Shown here: one piece after another, positions 1-5,636 of the stretch
Layout of the letters: the number at the start of each line of letters is the position of its first letter
Numbering within the stretch: position 1 is the first letter of the stretch
NCBI GenBank assembly: GCA_902783095.1
Contig: CACZPX010000117.1
Location: 1-6,631, forward strand
Length of the DNA: 6,631 bases
Direction: 5' to 3'
Source of the DNA: an uncultured Lachnospiraceae bacterium
Lineage (GTDB): Bacteria > Bacillota > Clostridia > Lachnospirales > Lachnospiraceae
Notes under the pieces: model-generated
Databases searched by the model: none
What the model saw: the letters and a program-made list of their open reading frames with translations, nothing else
What the model was told of the DNA's origin: nothing
Translations under genes and position numbers: made by a program

Positions 1-282
1 GCCGCGATCGCCAGAGAGGTGGCGGACATCACCATCGCGGCGGATGACCTGAACGAACTGGTGGCGCTCAAAAACCTCTCCGACGCGCTGATGCGCCGGA
101 TCAACGGCAGCTACCGCTTTGTGATGGGATTTAACGGCGGCCTGATGGTGCTGGGAGCCCTGGGCGTGCTGGCGCCTTCCGTGTCCGCGCTGCTGCACAA
201 CGGCTCTACGGTGGCGCTGAGCCTGCGGAACATGAGCGATCTGACAAAAGACGCGCAGCAGGAGCTGCTGCCGCAGACCTAA
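1..282 (+). CDS. Heavy-metal translocating P1B-type ATPase, C-terminal end (5' truncated by window)
   Basis: The frame is open from base 1 and stops with TAA at 280-282, giving about 93 residues of the C-terminus of a membrane metal pump that uses ATP to move a transition-metal ion across the cytoplasmic membrane. The first residues (REVADITIAADDLNELVAL) match the end of the HAD-type P domain, where such pumps carry an A-DI-I-ADDL-EL segment. Next comes a basic stretch (LMRRINGSYRF), then the last two membrane helices. These contain the paired motif FNGGL and the polar motif ALLHNGST, followed by LRNMSDL, as in the final metal-binding helix of P1B pumps. The tail ends in a short acidic/glutamine-rich stretch. 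Metal specificity cannot be read because the CPx-type motif and N-terminal domains lie outside the window. The family call is firm; the substrate is unknown. Confidence 0.88.
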   Translation, partial: AAIAREVADITIAADDLNELVALKNLSDALMRRINGSYRFVMGFNGGLMVLGALGVLAPSVSALLHNGSTVALSLRNMSDLTKDAQQELLPQT

Positions 283-300
283 AACTTTTCAGAAAACGCA

Positions 301-332
301 GCCGGGTCCGAAAGGATCCGGCTTGTGCTTTG
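301..332 (+). terminator. Intrinsic terminator after the P-type ATPase gene
   Basis: A 9-bp stem (301-309 with 314-322, one G-T pair) closes on a stable GAAA tetraloop, starting 18 nt after the ATPase stop codon. The following bases (TTGTGCTTT) are only moderately T-rich, so termination may be incomplete. It separates the pump gene from the promoter of the next unit. Confidence 0.65.
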
Positions 333-357
333 CCGGAAAACGTTTAAGACAGAAACG

Positions 358-374
358 TAAAACCATTTGTTTTA
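358..374. promoter_or_regulatory. Operator-like 17-bp palindrome abutting the -35 box
   Basis: The sequence TAAAAC-CATTT-GTTTTA is a perfect 6-bp inverted repeat (358-363 and 369-374) with a 5-nt spacer. It ends exactly at the first base of the -35 hexamer at 375, so its centre lies about 45 bp before the predicted transcription start. That position suits an activator or repressor dimer. The arms are AT-rich, so chance is possible. No regulator gene is visible in the window to pair it with. Confidence 0.4.
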
Positions 375-404
375 TTGACAGAAAAACCCCGAAGAGGGTA
401 TAGT
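375..404 (+). promoter_or_regulatory. Sigma-A (sigma-70 type) promoter of the amidohydrolase pair
   Basis: A perfect -35 box TTGACA (375-380) is followed after 18 bp by TATAGT (399-404), one mismatch from consensus. The start of transcription would be near 411, giving a leader of about 29 nt before the ATG at 440. The spacer holds a short inverted repeat ACCC-N6-GGGT (386-399) that could be a second, weaker regulatory half-site pair. Confidence 0.8.
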
Positions 405-439
405 CTAAGTAGCTTCGATTTCCATCAAGGAGGATACCC

Positions 440-1702
440 ATGAGCAAGAAATTTATCAAATGCGGAAAATTCTTTGACGGCCTGAACGAGGTCCTTCGCA
501 CCAACGTGAATATCGTGGTGGAGGACGATATCATCAGGGAAGTCGGCGAAGACGTGGTCTGCCCCGAAGGCGCGGAAGTGATCGACCTGTCCGGCCTCAC
601 GGTCACGCCCGGTCTGATCGACGCGCATATCCACCTGGATACGCTGCATCACTGGCTGTTTGACTCCAGCTATCTGATCTCCGACGAGATGAAGACCCTG
701 AACATCGTCCACAACGCCGAGATGGCGCTGCAGGGCGGTTTTACCACGCTGCGCTACATCGGCAGCGGCCTGCGCACCTACGGCGCGATCGACGCCAGAA
801 ACGCCATCAACGACGGCGTGTTCCCGGCCTCCCGCCTGATCGTCTCGCCGCACGGCATGGGCATCTCCGGCGGCCACAGCGACTCTTCCTCCAGCATTGC
901 CGGCAACTTCTACCTGTCGGAAGAGCTGGAAAAGCAGCTGAACTTTATGGGCAACGGCGTGGATTTCTATAAGACCTACGTCCGCAAGGAAGTCAAGTAC
1001 GGCGCGGACTTTATCAAGATCATGGCCAGCGGCGGCTTTGCCTCCCCCAACGACGATCCCTGCGACTGCCAGCTGGACGACGATGAGCTGCGCGCCATCA
1101 TCGACACCGCGCACCGTCTGAACAAGACCGTGACCGCGCACGTGTACAGCGCGGAGATCGCCAAGAACCTGATCAGAATGGGCATCGACGGTATTGAGCA
1201 CGGCTCCCTGATCGACGAGGAGACCTGCCAGATGATGCTCGACAACGACGTCTATCTGTGCTGTACCTTCCAGCCCTACCAGGAAGCGGTGCACATGGAC
1301 GAAGAAAAGCTGGCCACCAAGAGCCCGCACTTCCAGCGCAAGCTGCACAAATACGTGGATCAGCTGCGCGCCACCCGCAAGCTGGTGGTGGACAAGATCC
1401 TGGAAGGCAAGATGACCATCGGCTACGGCACCGACATGGTATCCGTGTACGAGTGCTGGGAGTGCTGGCGTGAATTCCACACCTGGCGCGAAGAGGGCAT
1501 CCCGGCCCTGCGCACCCTGCGCGCAGCGACCAGCGTCAACGCTAAGATCCTGGGCCTGGCAGACCAGATCGGTTCCATCGAGCCCGGCAAGAAGGCCGAC
1601 ATCTCCGCATGGCACCGCGACATTGAAAACGATATCGAAGCCATCTCCGAGTGCGACTTTGTCATGAAGGAAGGCGTCGTATACAAGAACTGCTGCAAGT
1701 AA
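440..1702 (+). CDS. Metal-dependent amidohydrolase (imidazolonepropionase/Xaa-Pro dipeptidase-like), copy 1
   Basis: This is a complete 420-residue cytosolic enzyme of the amidohydrolase superfamily, with no signal peptide. The ATG at 440 is set by AAGGAGGA at 427-434. An N-terminal beta-sandwich segment (about 1-57) is followed by PGLIDAHIHLD, with metal ligands H63 and H65. K193 in FIKIMASGG is the expected carboxylated bridging lysine, H234 (TAHVYS) and H254 (GIEHGS) are the next ligands, and D332 (GYGTDM) is the catalytic aspartate. The C-terminal part returns to the sandwich (IGSIEPGKKADIS). The SGGHSD segment near 143-148 resembles the TGGHGD region of the dipeptidase/arginine-carboxypeptidase-like branch, so hydrolysis of an Xaa-amino-acid or N-acyl amide bond is a reasonable inference. 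The exact substrate is unknown. Copy 1 has two cysteines absent from copy 2 (C274, C342), making a C-W-E-C pair at 339-342. Transcription is probably from the promoter at 375-404. Confidence 0.9.
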   Translation: MSKKFIKCGKFFDGLNEVLRTNVNIVVEDDIIREVGEDVVCPEGAEVIDLSGLTVTPGLIDAHIHLDTLHHWLFDSSYLISDEMKTLNIVHNAEMALQGGFTTLRYIGSGLRTYGAIDARNAINDGVFPASRLIVSPHGMGISGGHSDSSSSIAGNFYLSEELEKQLNFMGNGVDFYKTYVRKEVKYGADFIKIMASGGFASPNDDPCDCQLDDDELRAIIDTAHRLNKTVTAHVYSAEIAKNLIRMGIDGIEHGSLIDEETCQMMLDNDVYLCCTFQPYQEAVHMDEEKLATKSPHFQRKLHKYVDQLRATRKLVVDKILEGKMTIGYGTDMVSVYECWECWREFHTWREEGIPALRTLRAATSVNAKILGLADQIGSIEPGKKADISAWHRDIENDIEAISECDFVMKEGVVYKNCCK

Positions 1703-1724
1703 TTACAGCACGGCACCATAGGCA

Positions 1725-1750
1725 GCCCGCCGGTCTCCGGCGGGCGTTTT
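1725..1750 (+). terminator. Intrinsic terminator/attenuator between the two amidohydrolase genes
   Basis: A perfect 9-bp GC-only stem (1725-1733 with 1737-1745) with a TCT loop is followed by GTTTT then CCC. The short T-tract suggests leaky termination, so copy 2 would be made at a lower level by read-through. No promoter is visible between this hairpin and the ATG at 1772. The same structure could also stabilise the 3' end of the copy 1 message. Confidence 0.7.
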
Positions 1751-1771
1751 CCCACAGCAAGGAGGTGTCCC

Positions 1772-3034
1772 ATGAGAAAGATCTTTATCAAATGCGGAAA
1801 ATTCTTTGACGGACTGGAAGAGGTCCTGCGCACCAACGTGAACATCGTGGTGGAAGACGATATCATCAGGAAAGTGGGCGAAGACGTGGTTTGCCCGGAA
1901 GGTGCGGAGGTGATCGACCTGTCCGGCCTTACGGTAACGCCGGGGCTGATCGACGCGCACCTGCATCTGGACAATCTGCATTACTGGAACTTTGACAGCC
2001 GGTTCAAGATCTCGGACGAGATGAAGACGCTGAACATCGTCCACAACGCGGAGATGGCGCTGCAGGGCGGCTTCACCACGCTGCGCTACATCGGCAGCAG
2101 CCTGCGCACCTACGGTGCGATCGACGCGCGGAACGCGATCAACGATCACGTCTTCCCCGCCTCCCGCCTGGTCGTTTCGCCGCACGGCATGGGCATTTCC
2201 GGCGGTCACAGCGACAACTCCTCCAATCTGGGCGGCAACTTTTATCTGTCGGAGGCCCTGGAGGGACAGCTGGGCTATATCGGAAACGGCGTGGACTTTT
2301 TCAAGACCGTCGTCCGCAAGGAAGTCAAATACGGCGCCGACTTTATCAAGATCATGGCGAGCGGCGGCTTTGCCTCCCCCAACGACGACCCCTGCGACTG
2401 TCAGCTGGACGACGAAGAGCTGCGCACCATCATCGACACGGCGCACCGTCTGAATAAGACCGTGACCGCGCACGTGTACAGCGCGGAGATCGCCAAAAAC
2501 CTGATCCGCATGGGGATCGACGGCATTGAGCACGGCTCCCTGATCGACGAAGAGACCTGCCAGATGATGATCGACAACGGCGTGTACCTGGTCTGCACCT
2601 TCCAGCCCTATGAAGAGGCGGTACATATGGATGAGGAAAAGCTTAAGACCAAGAGCCCTCACTTCCAGCGGAAGCTTCGCAAGTACCTGGACCAGCTGCG
2701 TGCTTCCCGCAAGCTCGTGGTGGACAAGATTTTGGAAGGAAAGATGACCGTCGGCTACGGAACGGACATGGTCTCCGTGTATGAGTGCTGGGAAAGCTGG
2801 CATGAGTTCAACACCTGGCGCAAGGAGGGCATTCCGGCGCTGCGCACCCTGCGCGCCGCGACCAGCGTCAACGCCGGGATTTTGGGCCTGGCGGACCAGA
2901 TCGGTTCCATCGAGCCCGGCAAGAAGGCCGATATCTCCGCCTGGCACCGTGACATTGAAAACGACATCGAAGCCATCTCCGAGTGCGATTTTGTCATGAA
3001 GGACGGCATCGTGTACAGAAACTGCTGCAAGTAA
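1772..3034 (+). CDS. Metal-dependent amidohydrolase (imidazolonepropionase/Xaa-Pro dipeptidase-like), copy 2
   Basis: This is the second, equally long (420-residue) member of a tandem pair, 69 bp after copy 1. The start ATG is set by AAGGAGGTG at 1759-1767. By hand alignment there are no gaps and about 44 differences from copy 1, so identity is near 90%. The six catalytic/metal residues are all kept: H63, H65, K193, H234, H254 and D332. The frame is intact, so this is not a decaying copy. Differences cluster at residues 68-79 (just after the HxHLD motif), 149-180 (around the SGGHSD loop) and 342-351 (just after D332). These segments all sit on loops at the C-terminal face of the barrel, where substrate is held in this superfamily. 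Synonymous changes are spread along the gene, so the duplication is not very recent. The likely role is hydrolysis of a related but different amide or dipeptide substrate (inference). It is probably co-transcribed with copy 1 through the hairpin. Confidence 0.9.
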   Translation: MRKIFIKCGKFFDGLEEVLRTNVNIVVEDDIIRKVGEDVVCPEGAEVIDLSGLTVTPGLIDAHLHLDNLHYWNFDSRFKISDEMKTLNIVHNAEMALQGGFTTLRYIGSSLRTYGAIDARNAINDHVFPASRLVVSPHGMGISGGHSDNSSNLGGNFYLSEALEGQLGYIGNGVDFFKTVVRKEVKYGADFIKIMASGGFASPNDDPCDCQLDDEELRTIIDTAHRLNKTVTAHVYSAEIAKNLIRMGIDGIEHGSLIDEETCQMMIDNGVYLVCTFQPYEEAVHMDEEKLKTKSPHFQRKLRKYLDQLRASRKLVVDKILEGKMTVGYGTDMVSVYECWESWHEFNTWRKEGIPALRTLRAATSVNAGILGLADQIGSIEPGKKADISAWHRDIENDIEAISECDFVMKDGIVYRNCCK

Positions 3035-3119
3035 GACGGTGTAAAAGCAGTTTTTCGGTAAAAAACGAATTTCTGCACAGAAAAAACCATTTTTTGTCAG
3101 GCACAATTTAAAACCTGAA
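3035..3119 (+). other. AT-rich spacer with overlapping short inverted repeats
   Basis: After copy 2 the composition turns sharply AT-rich. Three small hairpins can be drawn: GTTTTT/AAAAAC (3050-3055 with 3061-3066), TTTCT/AGAAA (3070-3074 with 3079-3083) and AAAAAA/TTTTTT (3081-3086 with 3090-3095). The last two share bases and exclude each other. All are weak on energy grounds, and they may simply be a 3' untranslated region. No open frame or promoter is convincing here. Confidence 0.35.
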
Positions 3120-3152
3120 AGCCCGCCGGCAACCGGCGGGCTGTTTCTTTTT
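3120..3152. terminator. Strong, probably bidirectional intrinsic terminator
   Basis: A 10-bp perfect stem (3120-3129 with 3133-3142) with a CAA loop is followed on the plus strand by a T-rich tail (GTTTCTTTTTC). On the minus strand the same hairpin is followed by TTCAGGTTTT, and it lies 33 bp beyond the stop of the minus-strand DUF4491 gene. It therefore probably ends both converging transcripts. Its inner 9-bp stem is identical to that of the hairpin at 1725-1745. Confidence 0.85.
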
Positions 3153-3175
3153 CACTTTGCTTTTTACCGGGCGTT

Positions 3176-3538
3176 TTAATCCGCCTCGGCCGGTACGTCT
3201 TCCGAACGCCGGGAAGCGCCTGGCGCGTCGCCCTCACTCTTTGCCGCGGCCGAATCATGATGCCTGGGGTTTGCCGGGAACCAGCCGCGCTCCACGCGCT
3301 TGTGCTGCTCAAAGAGTTCCAGAATGCTCCAAAGACAGGAAAAACCGATCACGCCCAGGATAGAAGAGACGACGATCTGCGCCACAAGGGCGGAGAGCAC
3401 CAGAAAGACAAGGCCGCCTGCCAAAAACACCGGCCAGATCCGGTAGGAAAAACGATACTCGCATTTGATCACGATCGGATGGAATACTCCGATGCACAGG
3501 AACGTGGCAATCCCCAGAATAATGCCCGACAACTGCAT
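3176..3538 (-). CDS. DUF4491 family small membrane protein
   Basis: This 120-residue protein reads MQLSGIILGI at its start. I chose the ATG at 3538 because GGAGG lies 8 nt upstream; the longer open frame up to 3604 has no such site and adds residues unlike the family. There are three hydrophobic segments (about residues 3-20, 36-53 and 54-72). Between them is the signature FHPIVIKCEY, followed by a short loop and WP, and after the third helix comes WSILELFEQHKRVERGWFP. This pattern is what I recall for DUF4491, a family of about 95-100 residues common in Clostridia and Bacteroidetes with no known function. The last ~25 residues are hydrophilic, low in complexity (Ala/Ser/Glu/Asp-rich) and look like a lineage-specific cytoplasmic tail. 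The gene converges on the amidohydrolase unit and shares its terminator. Confidence 0.8.
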   Translation of the reverse strand: MQLSGIILGIATFLCIGVFHPIVIKCEYRFSYRIWPVFLAGGLVFLVLSALVAQIVVSSILGVIGFSCLWSILELFEQHKRVERGWFPANPRHHDSAAAKSEGDAPGASRRSEDVPAEAD

Positions 3539-3620
3539 AAAACCATCCTCCCGTCGTCTGATGCCCATACAGTAACACGAAAGTGTATCTCCAAAAAGAA
3601 GCAATTACGGACGGGTTTCG

Positions 3621-3669
3621 AGGATACAATACTGTGCAGGGATCCGGGCGGAAGGATACAATCTGCAGG
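3621..3669. repeat. Imperfect direct repeat upstream of the DUF4491 gene
   Basis: AGGATACAAT occurs at 3621-3630 and again at 3653-3662, 32 bp apart, close to three helical turns. Each copy continues into a related block: ACTGTGCAGG after the first and CTGCAGG after the second, so the similarity extends over 17-20 bp with small gaps. It lies in the 212-bp spacer between the DUF4491 start and the tRNA. It could be a pair of regulator sites for the minus-strand gene or the relic of a small local duplication. I found no convincing promoter boxes for the DUF4491 gene in this spacer. A further inverted repeat GGATGT-N13-ACATCC is at 3684-3708. Confidence 0.5.
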
Positions 3670-3712
3670 CACGGCTGCCTTTGGGATGTATTTTGCCGTC
3701 GGACATCCGGCA

Positions 3713-3742
3713 TTGACACCGGCGCTCACTTTGTGCTATTAT
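3713..3742 (+). promoter_or_regulatory. Sigma-A promoter of the tRNA-Gly gene
   Basis: A perfect TTGACA (3713-3718) is followed after 18 bp by TATTAT (3737-3742), one mismatch from consensus. Transcription should begin around 3749-3750, only one or two bases before the mature tRNA 5' end at 3751, so the 5' leader is almost absent. Confidence 0.8.
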
Positions 3743-3750
3743 CATCGCGT

Positions 3751-3821
3751 GCGGATATAGTTCATTGGTAGAACACCAGCTTCCCAAGCTGGATAGGCGG
3801 GTTCGATTCCCGTTATCCGCT
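3751..3821 (+). tRNA. tRNA-Gly, anticodon CCC
   Basis: A full cloverleaf can be drawn. The acceptor stem GCGGATA (3751-3757) pairs perfectly with TATCCGC (3814-3820). The D arm is GTTC-ATTGGTA-GAAC (3760-3774). The anticodon arm is CCAGC-TTCCCAA-GCTGG (3776-3792), placing CCC at 3783-3785. The T arm is GCGGG-TTCGATT-CCCGT (3797-3813), with one wobble pair. The discriminator base at 3821 is T (U in RNA), as is usual for bacterial glycine tRNAs. The CCA end is not encoded and must be added by the nucleotidyltransferase. This tRNA reads GGG codons, which fits a GC-rich genome. It stands alone, with no other tRNA nearby. Confidence 0.95.
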
Positions 3822-3840
3822 CTCTTTTTTTGCCCTTTTT
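3822..3840 (+). terminator. T-rich terminator tail after the tRNA
   Basis: Immediately after the discriminator base come a run of seven T (3825-3831) and then five T (3836-3840). There is no separate hairpin, so the stable tRNA T arm and acceptor would have to serve as the stem. The cotH-like gene ends on the other strand at 3851, so this short stretch also lies beyond that gene's 3' end. Confidence 0.55.
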
Positions 3841-3850
3841 CCGGCGGTGA

Positions 3851-5437
3851 TCACGGCAGACAGGGCGAAAGGTCCGCGTACCGTGAGGCAAAGAACGCCG
3901 TAACGGCCTCCGGGTCATAAAGAGCGGAAGTATCGCCGAAACGGGCGTAGTAGTCCGGCATCAGCGGCTGCCAGACCGCCAGATACTGTTCCAGTGAGGC
4001 GGCCACCTTTTCCGGGGCAAAGCGCGTGCGCACGGTCTCCAGGCTTTGCCGGTAGAGCGCCTGAAAGTCCGGATTGCGCATGGCCGCGGCAAACAGGGGG
4101 AACGTCTGTACAGCCTGTGCGTAATGATCAAAGGCTGCCGCTGTGACGTCCTGCCCGTACAGGGCGGAACTGTATTCGGTATCATAGAGCAGAAAGCGCC
4201 AGCGGCCGTCGCAGAGGCCCTCTCCCCGCGGGACAGAGCGCCAGAGCGCGATGTTTTTGTCCGGACGCCAGTCTGCGTTGCCGATATAGATCTGCGCGGC
4301 AAAAAAATCCGCCATGGACTGCACGTCCATCACGTCACAGAAAGCCGCCCAGACGGCAGGATCCGCCAGGTCGCGGTCCGCAAAAGCGATCAGATCTTCA
4401 TAAAGGGCGTAGTCAGAGCCCTCCTCCAGTTCGCCCTCTTTGATCATCACGATCTCTTCCGCGCCGTAATGCTCCCGGATAAAGGTGGAACCATACTTTT
4501 CCTGCAGCGTATAAGGGCCCCAGTACTCCCCGTTGATGTACACCAGTACCGGCCGGGAGGCCAGTGTGGTAAAGTCCAGGCCGGCGAGCATGTGCTGCAG
4601 CCAAGCGTCTTTAAATTTCAGCGTTTCCGTGTCGTTGCCGCCGTTCCGCAGCGTCAGGGACTTGTGCAGTTCCACTCCGTTGTGAAAGAGATCCGCCTGC
4701 AGCGGGCCGCTGTAGTCCTCGCGAAAGTACAGATTGAAGCTCTTTTGCGGGAACATACGGGAAGAGCCGCCCTGAATACGGACGCCGGCACCGGTCAGCA
4801 GGACGTCGTCTCCGTCGATGATCTCGACCAGCGCGGAGCGTTCCCAGTCCCGGCCCTTCTGCGTGTAGTTCGCTTTGCATTTCCAGTACTGCCCGTCCTG
4901 CAGGATCCGGCGCCCCTCCGCAGTATCGGCCCATGCGTCGTAGATGCTTCCGCGCACCAGGATGCCGGTCTCCGCATCCAGCAGATCGTCGTAGTCCATC
5001 ACGAGCGAGACCGCGGGCAGTTCTGGCGTCTGCGCAAAACAGGTGCGCGTGGTGACGGGACCGAGGGATCCGTCCGGCAGGACTGCCGCCGCGCGGATCA
5101 CATTGGCAACGGGGACGCTGCCGTTCAGGATCCTGCAATCCCCAACGGTGATCCTGTCCGCGTGGTCGGTCAGAACGTGAACGCGCTCCAGCGGAAACGG
5201 TTCCCGATACAGGGAGGAAGCCGCGGTGGGCACGGTCCCGTCCGCGGTATAGCGGATGGGCAGACCGCCCGGCGCGGAAAGCGCAACAAGACCGCCGTCC
5301 TGCGCAACGGTTACCTGCATGGCGGACCGGGACTCTTCCGAGATCCCGGACGACGTCGGAACGTCCGGCGGGCTGCAGGCTGCTGCGGCAAGGACCAGTA
5401 AAAGGAGCACGATGGCAAGGATCCGGGAATGGTTCAT
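3851..5437 (-). CDS. CotH kinase family lipoprotein with N-terminal chitobiase-C-like domain
   Basis: This is a 528-residue exported protein. Starting at the ATG at 5437 gives a textbook lipoprotein signal (MNHSR, a Leu/Ile/Val run, then AAAA-C21), so it should be lipid-anchored on the outside of the membrane. Residues ~42-134 resemble the small beta-sandwich CHB_HEX_C domain (IRYTADGTVP, then SLYREPF). From ~140 onward it matches the CotH family: RIQGGSSR at 220-227, K232 in QKSFN, LRNGGND at 263-269, YINGEYWGPY at 300-309, MIKEGE at 331-336, NADW-PDKN at 387-395 and WRFLLYDTEY at 413-422. Spore-coat CotH is an atypical protein kinase. The conserved K232, D389 and D419 are candidates for nucleotide or metal binding (inference). 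A protein kinase role outside spores is unproven, and many clostridial copies are secreted proteins of unknown role. The ribosome site is weak (GGTG, 6 nt before ATG). The gene has its own promoter at 5496-5524. Confidence 0.88.
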   Translation of the reverse strand: MNHSRILAIVLLLLVLAAAACSPPDVPTSSGISEESRSAMQVTVAQDGGLVALSAPGGLPIRYTADGTVPTAASSLYREPFPLERVHVLTDHADRITVGDCRILNGSVPVANVIRAAAVLPDGSLGPVTTRTCFAQTPELPAVSLVMDYDDLLDAETGILVRGSIYDAWADTAEGRRILQDGQYWKCKANYTQKGRDWERSALVEIIDGDDVLLTGAGVRIQGGSSRMFPQKSFNLYFREDYSGPLQADLFHNGVELHKSLTLRNGGNDTETLKFKDAWLQHMLAGLDFTTLASRPVLVYINGEYWGPYTLQEKYGSTFIREHYGAEEIVMIKEGELEEGSDYALYEDLIAFADRDLADPAVWAAFCDVMDVQSMADFFAAQIYIGNADWRPDKNIALWRSVPRGEGLCDGRWRFLLYDTEYSSALYGQDVTAAAFDHYAQAVQTFPLFAAAMRNPDFQALYRQSLETVRTRFAPEKVAASLEQYLAVWQPLMPDYYARFGDTSALYDPEAVTAFFASRYADLSPCLP

Positions 5438-5455
5438 CTCTGGCACCGTATCAAA

Positions 5456-5474
5456 CAAAGCCGGTCAAAGCCGG
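5456..5474. repeat. Tandem 9-bp repeat in the cotH-like 5' leader
   Basis: CAAAGCCGG is repeated exactly at 5456-5464 and 5466-5474, a 10-bp period or one helical turn. Read on the minus strand it also gives a GCCGG-CTTTGA-CCGGC hairpin. It lies between the predicted transcription start (about 5489) and the start codon, so it could bind a regulator or fold in the leader RNA close to the weak ribosome site. Confidence 0.5.
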
Positions 5475-5495
5475 CGAAACAACAACGACATTATG

Positions 5496-5524
5496 ATATT
5501 AGTTTTATGCGGTGAAATAGTCAA
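5496..5524 (-). promoter_or_regulatory. Sigma-A promoter of the cotH-like gene
   Basis: On the minus strand TTGACT (5524-5519) is followed after exactly 17 bp by TAATAT (5501-5496). Each box is close to consensus. The start would be near 5489, giving a leader of about 50 nt. It shows that the CotH-type gene is transcribed separately from the gene at 5672-6631. Confidence 0.8.
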
Positions 5525-5636
5525 TAGCTGACGCAGTGACGCAAAACAGGACGATCACCGGGGATGCGAGGCCCGGCAGACGGTCACGGGAGGATCGGCC
5601 GCCGCGCGGTCCGCACAGGCGGGCAGGCCCAGACGG
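5525..5636. other. GC-rich spacer between cotH-like promoter and lipid kinase gene
   Basis: Two copies of TGACGCA (5529-5535 and 5537-5543, 8-bp period) lie just upstream of the cotH-like -35 box and could be an activator site. A weak hairpin CCGGG-N9-CCCGG (5558-5562 with 5572-5576) is followed on the minus strand by a few T residues and is the only terminator candidate for the gene ending at 5672; it is poor. The rest is GC-rich with no credible reading frame. Confidence 0.35.

Noticed and set aside
425..1615. Long open frame (396 codons) antisense to amidohydrolase copy 1
   Set aside because: It mirrors the codon bias of the sense gene, has no ribosome site and gives a Val/His/Asp-rich product with no family look. 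The sense frame has all catalytic motifs.
1703..3106. Even longer antisense frame (467 codons) opposite copy 2
   Set aside because: It parallels the antisense frame of copy 1 because the sense genes are alike. It runs through the intergenic hairpin, and nothing supports translation.
3539..3604. Longer N-terminus for DUF4491 starting at 3604
   Set aside because: The added residues do not resemble the family. GGAGG at 3547-3551 lies 8 nt before the ATG at 3538, the better start.
3751..3850. tRNA-Gly as an integration site for a mobile element
   Set aside because: No integrase gene and no second copy of the tRNA 3' end is present in the window. The genes on either side look like ordinary chromosomal genes.
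4046..5401. 451-codon plus-strand frame opposite the CotH-type gene
   Set aside because: The product is Arg/Gln/Val-rich with no recognisable domain. The minus strand encodes a clear signal peptide and CotH motifs over the same bases.
5438..5458. Seven-residue longer start (TTG at 5458) for the CotH-type protein
   Set aside because: It would place an acidic peptide before the signal sequence and has no Shine-Dalgarno. The ATG at 5437 gives a standard lipoprotein signal.
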